Shown piece by piece: positions 42,029-49,015 of a stretch of DNA of 64,000 nucleotides. The notes below the pieces were generated by a model. It did no database searches. It was not told the DNA's origin and saw nothing but the letters and a program-made list of their open reading frames with translations. The position numbers and the translations under genes are program-made. Numbering within the stretch: position 1 is the stretch's first letter; each line of letters begins with the position of its first letter. The stretch is from T1Sed10-49 sp046498405 (lineage in GTDB: Bacteria > Actinomycetota > Nitriliruptoria > Euzebyales > Egibacteraceae): NCBI GenBank assembly GCA_046498405.1, contig JAWOAS010000050.1:1-64000 (forward strand), read 5' to 3'.

Positions 42029-42062
42029 ACGACGGCCCGCCGCGATCGCGGTGGGCCGTCGT
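42029..42062 (+). terminator. Hairpin terminator after tRNA-Gln
   Basis: ACGACGGCCC (42029-42038) pairs exactly with GGGCCGTCGT (42053-42062). The 14-base interior contains the palindrome CCGCGATCGCGG, which can extend the stem or form its own. It begins four bases after the tRNA. Confidence 0.65.
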
Positions 42063-42201
42063 GCGTGCGCGGGCCCGCGCCTCGTCCTCCTCGCGCATCC
42101 ACAGGGCCGCCGGCGCGCGGCGCCGGCGGTGTCGCACCCCTGTTCTACGTTGATCCCTCGAGCCGAGATGGGGGCGTGAGCCCTCCCGGGGGTGAGGGAC
42201 C

Positions 42202-42942
42202 GTGCATCGGGCCACCTGGCGCCGTCGAGCGCACCTGGCATGTGAGCCGCGGCCGCCGGACTACGCCGCGGGGCGGTCCTGCGCGGTGGCGACCTGCGAG
42301 CGGAGGCATTACGCCAACGGGCTCTGCGAGCTCCACGACCGCCGCCGGCGCCGTCACGGCGACCCGCTCGCCGACGTTGCCCCGAGGGGCACGCCACGGG
42401 CCTGCGCGGTCGAGGGCTGCGCGCTGCCCGTCGACGCCCACGGGCTCTGCCACGGCCACGACCAGCGCCGCCGGCGCACCGGGGACGTCGACGCCGAGCA
42501 GCCGCTCGAGCGTCGCCGCCAGCCGGAGGCCTGCGCAGCCGAGGGCTGCGAGCGGCCCACCCACGCCTCGGGCTGGTGCCAGACCCACTACCGCCGCGTG
42601 CGGGCCACCGGTTCGGCGAAGGAGGGCGAGCCGGTGCGCACCCCGGCGGGCAAGGGCTGCCTCAGCCACGGGTACCGCCGTGTGCCCGTCCCGCCCGAGC
42701 TGCGCCACCTCACCCACGGGCAGTCGCCCTATCTCGAGCATCGCCTCGTGATGGCGACGATGCTCGGTCGTCCGCTCAGGCGCGACGAGGTGGTCCACCA
42801 CGTCAACGGCGTGAGGACCGACAACAGGCCGGAGAACCTCGAGCTGTGGACGACGGCGCATCCCAAGGGCCAGCGCGTCGAGGACAAGGTCGCGTTCGCA
42901 CGGATGCTGCTCGAGCGGTACCGGCCCGACCTGCTCAACTGA
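42202..42942 (+). CDS. HNH endonuclease with three tandem zinc-knuckle-like modules
   Basis: A 246-residue protein. The N-terminal half contains three copies of a module C-x4-C-x7-8-G-x-C-x2-H followed by a basic stretch: CAVATCERRHYANGLCELH, CAVEGCALPVDAHGLCHGH and CAAEGCERPTHASGWCQTH (about residues 27-45, 68-86, 112-130). The C-terminal half is an HNH_3 nuclease fold: YLEHRLVMATMLGRPL, then VVHHVNGVRTDNRPENLEL, with the HH and N residues in place. This layout is common in phage and homing-type nucleases. GTG 42202 follows GGTGAGGG. It lies between tRNA-Gln and tRNA-Glu, with no integrase or other phage gene. Confidence 0.8.
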   Translation: MHRATWRRRAHLACEPRPPDYAAGRSCAVATCERRHYANGLCELHDRRRRRHGDPLADVAPRGTPRACAVEGCALPVDAHGLCHGHDQRRRRTGDVDAEQPLERRRQPEACAAEGCERPTHASGWCQTHYRRVRATGSAKEGEPVRTPAGKGCLSHGYRRVPVPPELRHLTHGQSPYLEHRLVMATMLGRPLRRDEVVHHVNGVRTDNRPENLELWTTAHPKGQRVEDKVAFARMLLERYRPDLLN

Positions 42943-43025
42943 GGGAGGTCGGTGGCGGGGGTCGTGGTCGTCCCGCAGGCGCCGCTTCGAGGCGGGCGCA
43001 GGCGGGTGCGGTGACAACCGTTTCG

Positions 43026-43098
43026 TAGCCCCGACCGGATTTGAACCGGCGTTACCGCCTTGAGAGGGCGGCGTCCTTGGCCGCTAGACGACGGGGCC
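43026..43098 (-). tRNA. tRNA-Glu (anticodon CUC)
   Basis: Read on the minus strand from 43098: acceptor GGCCCCG pairs with CGGGGCT (first pair G-U), T8, a D arm with GTCT, anticodon loop CTCTCAA flanked by CCGCC/GGCGG (anticodon CTC), and T arm GCCGG-TTCAAAT-CCGGT. The discriminator is A at 43026. CCA is not encoded. It is convergent with the HNH gene. Confidence 0.93.
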
Positions 43099-43271
43099 GT
43101 GTGGATGCTGCGGCGGCTGCGCCCCAGCGCGTCTGGCGACGCTGCGCACAGCCAGCGGCGAGCATAGCAACGCCCCGCAACCGCGGCAACGTCGTGGCGG
43201 TGCCGCTCGACGCGGCCACCGCCGGTGGGGCGCCGCCGAGCGACGGGCGGCCGCGGCGGGGCGCCCGCGTC

Positions 43272-43781
43272 CTAGCGGCGGTCCTTCTTCGCGGGCACGA
43301 CGACGACCGGGCAGGGACTGTGCTGGGAGACCTGCTGGCTCACCGAGCCGAGGAGCAGGCCCTTGAAACCGCCCCGGCCACGCGAGCCCACGACGATGAG
43401 GTCGGCGGAGTGCGCGTAGTCGAGCAGGACGCGGGACGGCTTGCGGTCGGAGACGATGACGGGCTCGACCTCGATGCCGGTGGTGTCGAGGTCGGCCACC
43501 ATCCGGTTGACCTCCTGCTCGGCGCGCATCCGGGCGTGCTCCCAGTTGAGCTCGCGCTCGCGCTGGGCCTCGGCGCTGAGCTGCGGGTTCTGCGTCGCCC
43601 CGACGTAGGACGGCGAGTACGCCAGCGACGTCGTCATCGACGGCGTGGCCGGCTCGGTCGGGGGCTCGTAGACCAGCACGGCGACGAGTCGGGCGTTGCG
43701 GTTGCGGGTCTCCTCGGCTGCCCACTCAAGGGCTCGACGCGAGTGTGCGGACCCATCGACCCCGGCGACGATGACCTCCAT
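43272..43781 (-). CDS. Universal stress protein (UspA family)
   Basis: A single-domain USP of 169 residues. It starts VIVAGVDGSAHSRRALEWA and ends with the ATP-binding motif G-x2-G-x9-G-S/T: VVGSRGRGGFKGLLLGSVSQQV. A loop insert at about 50-80 is longer than in UspA. The ATG at 43781 is chosen because GGAAGG precedes it and the strand starts at once; an upstream in-frame ATG at about 43874 gives a non-homologous extension. The gene is divergent from the acetyltransferase, and a GGGGAC/GTCCCC palindrome lies in the shared region. Confidence 0.9.
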   Translation of the reverse strand: MEVIVAGVDGSAHSRRALEWAAEETRNRNARLVAVLVYEPPTEPATPSMTTSLAYSPSYVGATQNPQLSAEAQRERELNWEHARMRAEQEVNRMVADLDTTGIEVEPVIVSDRKPSRVLLDYAHSADLIVVGSRGRGGFKGLLLGSVSQQVSQHSPCPVVVVPAKKDRR

Positions 43782-43926
43782 GCCTTCCACCCCTCGGTCC
43801 TGCGGCTGTCGTTGGCGTCGTGCTCCTGCGGTGGGGTGACCGCTCGCCGCCCCACATGCTCTGTCCTTCCCCATCCTCCCCTGTCGTATAGGACCCTTCC
43901 CTGGGAGGATCGGCAGTCGGTCGGGC

Positions 43927-43939
43927 GGGGACAGTCCCC
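43927..43939. promoter_or_regulatory. GGGGAC-A-GTCCCC palindrome upstream of the usp gene
   Basis: A 13-base odd inverted repeat. On the minus strand, CCTATACGAC near 43885-43894 could hold the usp -10, which would place this palindrome at about -45, an activator position. The core resembles the GGGAC-n-GTCCC half-sites bound by DosR-type response regulators that control usp genes in mycobacteria. No two-component genes are nearby. Confidence 0.35.
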
Positions 43940-44032
43940 ACCGGCACGCTTTCCCGGGACGTTCGGCCGTGCGCGCGGGTAGCCGGCCGGGCCGGCAAGC
44001 CTTTGGGAGACCGGCTTGACGACGGCGTCACA

Positions 44033-44061
44033 TTGACGCTGCAGACGCGGTGGGCCACGCT
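44033..44061 (+). promoter_or_regulatory. Promoter of a leaderless acetyltransferase transcript
   Basis: TTGACG (44033-44038), 17-base spacer, CACGCT (44056-44061). Seven bases later is the ATG at 44069, so the message is predicted to start at the initiation codon. Confidence 0.55.
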
Positions 44062-44068
44062 CGGGAGC

Positions 44069-44950
44069 ATGGCTCGCGATGTGGTCGAGGTCGAGTTGCG
44101 CGACGGCAGTCGCGCGCTCGTGCGGCCGATCCGCCCCGACGACAAGGAGCGGCTGCGGGTCGGGCTCGCCAAGCTCTCGCCGCAGTCGCGCTACCTGCGC
44201 TTCCACACCCCGGTCGTCGAGCTCACCGACGAGCAGCTGCGCTACCTCACCGAGGTCGACTTCAAGGACCACGTGGCGTGGGTGGCCATCGACCCCTATG
44301 CGATCGATGAGCCCGGGATGGGCGTCGCGCGCTACGTGCGCCTCGACGAGGAGACCGTCGCCGAGGCGGCGATCACCGTCGCCGACGCCTACCAGGGACG
44401 GGGGGTCGGCTCGTTGCTCCTCGGCATTCTCGCGCGCTCGGCGCGCGAGAACGGCATCGAGACGTTCCGCAGCTACGTCCTCAGCGAGAACATCCCGATG
44501 CTGCGGATCTTCGAGCGTCTCGGGGCGTCGATCATCGGGCCCGAGGAGGACGCGAGCCTCGACGAGGGCGTGACGCGCATCGACCTGCCGCTGCCCGAGG
44601 AGGCCGCCGGGATCGACGACGAGGTGCTGCGCAAGGTCATGCGCCACGCGGCCACGCGGGACCTGCCGCCCCTGCCGATCATCTCGCGACCGATCTGGCG
44701 TGAGCTGCGCCCCGCCGGCCTCGGCTCGGCGACGGCCAAGCGCCGGGGCGACGGCGCAGGCGAGGACGGCGGGCAGCCCGACGGGGACGATGCGGCCGAG
44801 GAGCCGCGGTCGGGCGCGGGCGGCGGGGACGATGCGGCCGAGGAGCCGCGATCGGGCACGGGCGCCGGGGACGAAGCGGCGGAGCAGCCGCGGTCGGGCA
44901 CGGGCGCCGGGGACGAGACGGGCCACAGTGCCGCCCCGGGGGCCTCCTAG
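44069..44950 (+). CDS. GNAT acetyltransferase with repetitive acidic tail
   Basis: A 293-residue protein. The N-terminal 165 residues are a GNAT domain (VRPIRPDDKERLRVGLAKL, then AITVADAYQGRGVGSLLLG with the acetyl-CoA loop, then NIPMLRIFERLGA), related to the Pat-like protein acetyltransferases. After about residue 215 the sequence is a low-complexity tail containing three 14-residue repeats of the type GDDAAEEPRSGTGA encoded by a 42-bp tandem repeat. The tail is unlikely to be needed for catalysis. ATG 44069, leaderless. It overlaps the convergent membrane protein gene by four bases. Confidence 0.82.
   Translation: MARDVVEVELRDGSRALVRPIRPDDKERLRVGLAKLSPQSRYLRFHTPVVELTDEQLRYLTEVDFKDHVAWVAIDPYAIDEPGMGVARYVRLDEETVAEAAITVADAYQGRGVGSLLLGILARSARENGIETFRSYVLSENIPMLRIFERLGASIIGPEEDASLDEGVTRIDLPLPEEAAGIDDEVLRKVMRHAATRDLPPLPIISRPIWRELRPAGLGSATAKRRGDGAGEDGGQPDGDDAAEEPRSGAGGGDDAAEEPRSGTGAGDEAAEQPRSGTGAGDETGHSAAPGAS
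44783..44920 (+). repeat. 42-bp in-frame tandem repeat in the acetyltransferase tail
   Basis: Units begin GGGGACGA at 44783, 44825 and 44867, with a partial fourth unit at 44909-44920. Each encodes 14 residues (GDDAAEEPRSGAGG and variants). The copies differ by a few substitutions. Confidence 0.85.
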
Positions 44951-45366
44951 CCCACTGGGGGAGCGAGCGATCGGCGCACGCCGGGCAGGGCGAGCGCGAC
45001 GAGCCCCGCAGCGGCGAGCCCGATGCCGAGGACGCTGCCGGGTCCACGGAAGGGCACGGCCGCGGCGAGCAGCGTGGCGGTGAGCACGACGACGCCGAGC
45101 GCCCAGCCCCAGCGTCGGGACCGCAGCAGCCCGACGGTCGCGGCGGCGAAGCCGGCGGCGGCCACGGCGAAGCCGATCGCGGCCTGCGGGACGACGGTGT
45201 CGCCACCGGGGCCGATCGCGTCGAGCAGCGGCACCGCGACGCCGGTGTGGGCGACGGCCATGAGGGCGGTGCCCAGCGCGAGGACGGCGAGGAGGGCCAC
45301 GGCGGTGCGCCGGGCGGCGCGGTCACGGGGACGCACGGCCAGGGGGCGGGTCGGCGCGGGGCTCAC
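44947..45366 (-). CDS. Small integral membrane protein, function unknown
   Basis: A 139-residue protein with four hydrophobic helices (TAVALLAVLALGTALMAVAH, AAIGFAVAAAGFAAATVGLL, WALGVVVLTATLLAAAVPF, GIGLAAAGLVALALPGV) after a basic N-terminal stretch. I do not recognise the family. GTG 45366 overlaps the stop of the cold-shock-like gene (GTGA), so the two are co-translated. Confidence 0.6.
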   Translation of the reverse strand: MSPAPTRPLAVRPRDRAARRTAVALLAVLALGTALMAVAHTGVAVPLLDAIGPGGDTVVPQAAIGFAVAAAGFAAATVGLLRSRRWGWALGVVVLTATLLAAAVPFRGPGSVLGIGLAAAGLVALALPGVRRSLAPPVG

Positions 45367-45569
45367 AGGCTCACGAGCTGCAGGGCGGTGACGCGGCGCT
45401 GCTCGCCCTCGCCCTCGACGCTGACGCGGACGCGCTGGCCGAGCCGCAGGTCCCAGAGGTGGGAGGCGGCGAACGTCGTCGCGTCGAAGGCGAGCTCCTC
45501 TTGGGAGTCGAGCAGCAGCGAGCCGCTGCCGGTCTGCGCGTCGAACTCCTTGATCGTGCCTTGCGGCAT
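45363..45569 (-). CDS. Cold-shock-like small OB-fold protein
   Basis: A 68-residue protein starting PQGTIKEFDAQTGSGSLLL, which aligns with the first strands of a cold-shock domain (usually GTVKWFNxxKGFGFI). The aromatic RNA-binding residues of RNP1/RNP2 are replaced (no Trp-Phe, GSGSLLL in place of GFGFI), while the later VRVSVEGEG resembles VxFxxxxGxxG. It is probably a diverged member that does not bind nucleic acid in the usual way. ATG 45569; AGGAGCACC upstream. TAGCCT at 45600-45595 on the minus strand may be its -10. Confidence 0.7.
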   Translation of the reverse strand: MPQGTIKEFDAQTGSGSLLLDSQEELAFDATTFAASHLWDLRLGQRVRVSVEGEGEQRRVTALQLVSL

Positions 45570-45650
45570 CCGGTGCTCCTCGCTCGGGGAGGGCAGGCTA
45601 GCGCACCCACGGTGACCTGGCCTGGCGGTCGGCAGCCTCGGTGAGGGGAG

Positions 45651-45656
45651 TAGACT
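45651..45656 (+). promoter_or_regulatory. Candidate -10 box for ddl
   Basis: TAGACT followed directly by GCCGC, identical through 11 bases to the box before smc at 59005. Start near 45664, 22 bases before the ATG. Confidence 0.45.
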
Positions 45657-45685
45657 GCCGCGCGTCCGACGTCGACGGGAGGCGC

Positions 45686-46792
45686 ATGCCCGCAGACCGG
45701 CTCCGGGTGCTCGTGCTCTACGGTGGGCGCTCCGCCGAGCACGGGGTGTCCTGCCTCTCGGCGCGACACGTGCTCGACGCCGTCGACCGGGACCGCTACG
45801 AGGTCACGACGGTCGGCATCACCCGGCAGGGCCGCTGGACGCTCGTCGAGGACGCCCCGCCGACCGCCGACGGGGGGTTGCCCGAGGTCGCCGAGGTCGG
45901 CGAGACCGTCGCGCTCGTCCATACCCGCAAGGGGCCGCGGCTCGTGAGCTTCCGCGACGGCCTCATCGGCACCGAGCTCGGCGCAGTCGACGTGTGCTTC
46001 CCGGTCCTCCACGGCCCCTACGGCGAGGACGGCACGGTGCAGGGGCTGCTCGCGAGCCTCGGGGTGCCCTACGTCGGCGCCGACGTCGCCTCAAGCGCGG
46101 TGGGCATCGACAAGCGGCAGATGAAGAACGTCTTCAAGGCTCGGGGGCTGCCGCAGACGTCCTACCTCGCGGTGCGGCGGGCCTCCTGGGAGCGCGACCG
46201 TGGCCTGGCCCTCGAGGACGTCGAGGCGGCCCTCGACTACCCGGTGTTCACGAAGCCGAGCCGCCAGGGCAGCTCGATCGGCATCACGAAGTGCCGTGAC
46301 CGCGAGGACCTCATCGCCGGTATCGAGGAGGCCTTCGCCCACGACCGCGTCGCCATCGTCGAGGCCGGCGTCGTCGGGGCCCGCGAGCTCGAGTGCGGGG
46401 TGCTCGGCAACGCCGAGATCGAGGTGACCCCGCCCGGCGAGGTGCGCACCGGCAAGGAGTTCTACGACTTCGAGGGCAAGTACCTCGACGCCGGTCTGCA
46501 GCTCGACTGCCCCGCCCGCGTCGACGAGGAGGTGCTCGAGACCTGCCGCGCCTACGCCCGCGAGGCCTACCTCGCGATCGGGGCGCGGGGGATGGCCCGC
46601 GTCGACTTCTTCTACCTCGAGGACTCCGGTGAGGTCCTCGTCAACGAGATCAACACCATCCCGGGGTTCACCCCGGCGTCGATGTTCCCGCGGGTGTGGG
46701 CCCAGGAGGGCCTCGATGGCCCGGCGCTCGTCACCCGCCTACTCGACCTCGCCCGTGAGGCCGCTGAGACCGATGCCCGCTTCGCCCCTTGA
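45686..46792 (+). CDS. ddl: D-alanine--D-alanine ligase
   Basis: ATP-grasp ligase of 368 residues making the D-Ala-D-Ala dipeptide for peptidoglycan. It shows LVLYGGRSAEHGVSCLSA at the N-terminus, CFPVLHGPYGEDGTVQGLL (about 109-127), the ATP-binding PVFTKPSRQGSSIGITK, and C-terminal metal-binding ARVDFFYLEDSG and NEINTIPGFTPASMFP. ATG 45686 follows CGGGAGG. Vancomycin-type specificity (D-Lac or D-Ser) is not suggested: the omega-loop contains Tyr (EFYDFEGKYLD), as in D-Ala enzymes. Confidence 0.95.
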   Translation: MPADRLRVLVLYGGRSAEHGVSCLSARHVLDAVDRDRYEVTTVGITRQGRWTLVEDAPPTADGGLPEVAEVGETVALVHTRKGPRLVSFRDGLIGTELGAVDVCFPVLHGPYGEDGTVQGLLASLGVPYVGADVASSAVGIDKRQMKNVFKARGLPQTSYLAVRRASWERDRGLALEDVEAALDYPVFTKPSRQGSSIGITKCRDREDLIAGIEEAFAHDRVAIVEAGVVGARELECGVLGNAEIEVTPPGEVRTGKEFYDFEGKYLDAGLQLDCPARVDEEVLETCRAYAREAYLAIGARGMARVDFFYLEDSGEVLVNEINTIPGFTPASMFPRVWAQEGLDGPALVTRLLDLAREAAETDARFAP

Positions 46793-46799
46793 GCCGGTG

Positions 46800-47033
46800 C
46801 TAGAGCCGCACGACCGGACACGTCAGCGTCCGGTCGATGCCCTCGACCGCCTGGATGCGCGCCACGACCATGCGCCCGAGCTCGTCGACGTCGGCGGCGT
46901 GGGCGCGGACGATGACGTCGTAGGGCCCGGTGACGTCCTCGGCGGCCTCGACGCCGTCGATCGTCGCGATCTCCTCGGCGACCTGCGCGGCCTTGCCGAC
47001 CTCGGTGAGGATGAGGATGTACGCCGCGACCAT
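46800..47033 (-). CDS. Stand-alone Lrp/AsnC ligand-binding (RAM) domain protein
   Basis: A 77-residue protein equal to the C-terminal effector-binding domain of Lrp/AsnC regulators (VAAYILILTEVGKAAQVAEEI, then GPYDVIVRAHAADVDELGRM), without a helix-turn-helix. Such stand-alone RAM proteins bind amino acids and form oligomers. GAGGA precedes ATG 47033. It ends eight bases after the convergent ddl gene. Confidence 0.85.
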   Translation of the reverse strand: MVAAYILILTEVGKAAQVAEEIATIDGVEAAEDVTGPYDVIVRAHAADVDELGRMVVARIQAVEGIDRTLTCPVVRL

Positions 47034-47131
47034 GCCGTCCTCCTCGCTGTCCCGCCGCCGGTGCGGCGCCTGACGACCATCGTAGAGCCCGACCGATCAC
47101 GTCAGCCCCTCCTCGCCCTGGAGCCTGCCCC

Positions 47132-47788
47132 ATGATCTTCACCGACCGCACCGACGCCGGCCGTCAGCTCGCTGACGCGCTCGCCGAGGAACCCGCCATC
47201 CGCGACGCCGACCGCGTGTGCGTGCTCGCGGTGCCGCGGGGCGGCCTGCCCGTGGGCGTCGAGGTCGCGCGTGCGCTCGGCGTGCCGCTCGACGTCTCGG
47301 TGGCGCGCACCCTGCGCTCGCCCCACGACCCTGACATCGCCTTCGGTGCCGTGGCGGCCGACGGCTACGTCCACATCGACGAGGCCGAGGTCGAGCGCCT
47401 CGGGCTGAGCCAGGAGGAGATCGACGCCGAGGTCGAGGACCGTCGGCGGCGCATCTCGCGCCGCATGGGGATCTTCCGCGAGGTCCTCGACCCCGTCGAC
47501 CTCGAGGGGGCGATCGTCATCGTCGTCGACGACGGCATCGCCACGGGGGCCACGGCGATGATGGCCTGCGGCATGGCGCGTCGCGCCGGCGCGGCGGAGG
47601 TCGTCGTCGCGGTGCCCGTCGCCCCCGAGGACGCCGAGGATCGGCTCACCGAGTGGGCCGACCGCGTCCTCGTGCTCACGACGCCGGCGGAGTTCCTCGC
47701 GGTCAGCCAGGCCTACCAGGACTACACCCAGCTCTCCGACGAGGAGATCCTCGATCTCCTCGGCTCCGCCGCGGCGGTGGGATCGTAG
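47132..47788 (+). CDS. Phosphoribosyltransferase-fold protein
   Basis: A 218-residue type I PRTase. The PRPP-binding loop is VIVVDDGIATGATAMMA near residue 130, with an N-terminal segment AVPRGGLPVGVEVARAL. The hood region and the EDRRRRISRR segment are typical of uncharacterised actinobacterial PRTases that are sometimes fused to a hydrolase. The base acceptor is unknown. ATG 47132. Confidence 0.8.
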   Translation: MIFTDRTDAGRQLADALAEEPAIRDADRVCVLAVPRGGLPVGVEVARALGVPLDVSVARTLRSPHDPDIAFGAVAADGYVHIDEAEVERLGLSQEEIDAEVEDRRRRISRRMGIFREVLDPVDLEGAIVIVVDDGIATGATAMMACGMARRAGAAEVVVAVPVAPEDAEDRLTEWADRVLVLTTPAEFLAVSQAYQDYTQLSDEEILDLLGSAAAVGS

Positions 47789-47800
47789 CGGCGATGGCCC

Positions 47801-47872
47801 GTGGGCGGGCAACCGGTGGGCTCGACGCCACGCCCCATGGGCGGGTGGCCAACGGGCTCGAGGCCACGCCCC
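47801..47872 (+). repeat. 36-bp tandem duplication just upstream of thiL
   Basis: Two 36-base units (47801-47836 and 47837-47872), each starting GTGGGCGGG or ATGGGCGGG and ending CCACGCCCC, lie directly before the GTG of thiL and in its frame. They differ at seven or eight positions. Read in frame they would add GGQPVGSTPRPM and GGWPTGSRPRPV. Only the second unit carries the GAGG that can serve the thiL start. Confidence 0.7.
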
Positions 47873-48910
47873 GTGGTCGCTGAGTTCGCCCTCATCGAGC
47901 GCCTCGGGCGCTGGCTCGCCGGCGCCGGCGGCGGCGTCGAGGTCGGCCACGGCGACGACGCGGCGGTGCTCGCGCTCGATGGCCAGGCCGTCCTCGCCAT
48001 CGACGCCCTCGTCGAGGGTCGCCACTGGGACCCGGCGATCTCCTCACCCCACGACGTCGGCTGGAAGGCCGTCGCCGTCAACGTCAGCGACGTCGCGGCG
48101 ATGGGGGCCAGGCCCGTGGCCGCGGTCGTCGCGCTCCATGAGCCCGCTCCCGTGGCCCTCGCCGAGGTCGAGGCGTGCTACGCCGGCATGGCCGAGGCCG
48201 CGGCGCGCTGGGGGGTGGCCCTCGTCGGCGGCGACACCGTCGAGTCGTCCTGCCGCGCCGTCGACCTCGCGATCCTCGGGCAGGTCGCGCCGGGCGCGGC
48301 GGTGACGCGAGGAGGAGCGGCGCCGGGGCAGCGCCTCGTCTGCGTCGGCGCGCTCGGCGCCGCCGCCGCGGGCCTCGCGCTCGCCCGGGCGGGCCTGGCG
48401 CCGCTCGCCGCCGGTGACCGGGCGGCCGCCCCCGCGGCGGGGCCGGCCCCACCGCAGGCCTCGGCGCTGCTGGCCGCGCACCGTCGGCCGCAGGCGCTGC
48501 CTGCCGCGGGCGCGGCGCTGGCGGCGCACGGCGCGACGGCGATGCTCGACGTCTCCGACGGGCTCGGCGTCGACCTCGCGCGACTCTGCGCGGCCTCAGG
48601 GGTCAGCGCGCGCCTCGACGCCGGCGACCTGCCGATCGCCGAGGGGGTCACCGCGGCGGCGCGAGCCCTCGGCGTCGACGCGCTCGACCTCGCCTGCCGC
48701 GGCGGGGAGGACCTCGCCCTGCTCGCCGCCCTGCCCGCCGAGCGGGCCGACGCGGCGGTGGCCGCGGCGACCGCCGCCGAGGCGGGGGTGCCCGCGGCGG
48801 TCATCGGACGGCTCGGCGGGCGCGACCCGCAGACGCCGGTGCGTCTCGTCGTCGACGGGGTCGCGCGCGACCTCGGCGCGGCGGGCTACGAGCACTTCGC
48901 GCCGGACTGA
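47873..48910 (+). CDS. thiL: Thiamine-monophosphate kinase
   Basis: Phosphorylates thiamine monophosphate to thiamine diphosphate, the cofactor of IlvB. The 345-residue PurM-like protein has the start EFALIERLGRWLAG, HGDDAAVL near residue 28, DALVEGRHW, AVNVSDVAAMGARPVA, GGDTVESS, and the C-terminal DVSDGLGVDLARLC and CRGGEDLALL. The GTG at 47873 is taken because GAGG stands nine bases upstream and the protein begins like other ThiLs. GTG 47801 and ATG 47837 in the duplicated unit are in frame and could extend it by 24 or 12 residues. Confidence 0.9.
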   Translation: MVAEFALIERLGRWLAGAGGGVEVGHGDDAAVLALDGQAVLAIDALVEGRHWDPAISSPHDVGWKAVAVNVSDVAAMGARPVAAVVALHEPAPVALAEVEACYAGMAEAAARWGVALVGGDTVESSCRAVDLAILGQVAPGAAVTRGGAAPGQRLVCVGALGAAAAGLALARAGLAPLAAGDRAAAPAAGPAPPQASALLAAHRRPQALPAAGAALAAHGATAMLDVSDGLGVDLARLCAASGVSARLDAGDLPIAEGVTAAARALGVDALDLACRGGEDLALLAALPAERADAAVAAATAAEAGVPAAVIGRLGGRDPQTPVRLVVDGVARDLGAAGYEHFAPD

Positions 48911-49015
48911 GCCCGGCGTGGCCCGGCGGCCGCGCGGGCAGGATCGCCGCCGAGGAGCTACCGAGAGGTCGGGTCGGGGCCGAGACGACCGGTCGAGCGA
49001 GGGCAAGGAGGCAGG

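Noticed and set aside
41953..43098. Genomic island inserted at the tRNA genes
   Set aside because: Only one gene lies between the tRNAs, no integrase is present, and I could not find a duplicated tRNA end that would mark an attachment site.
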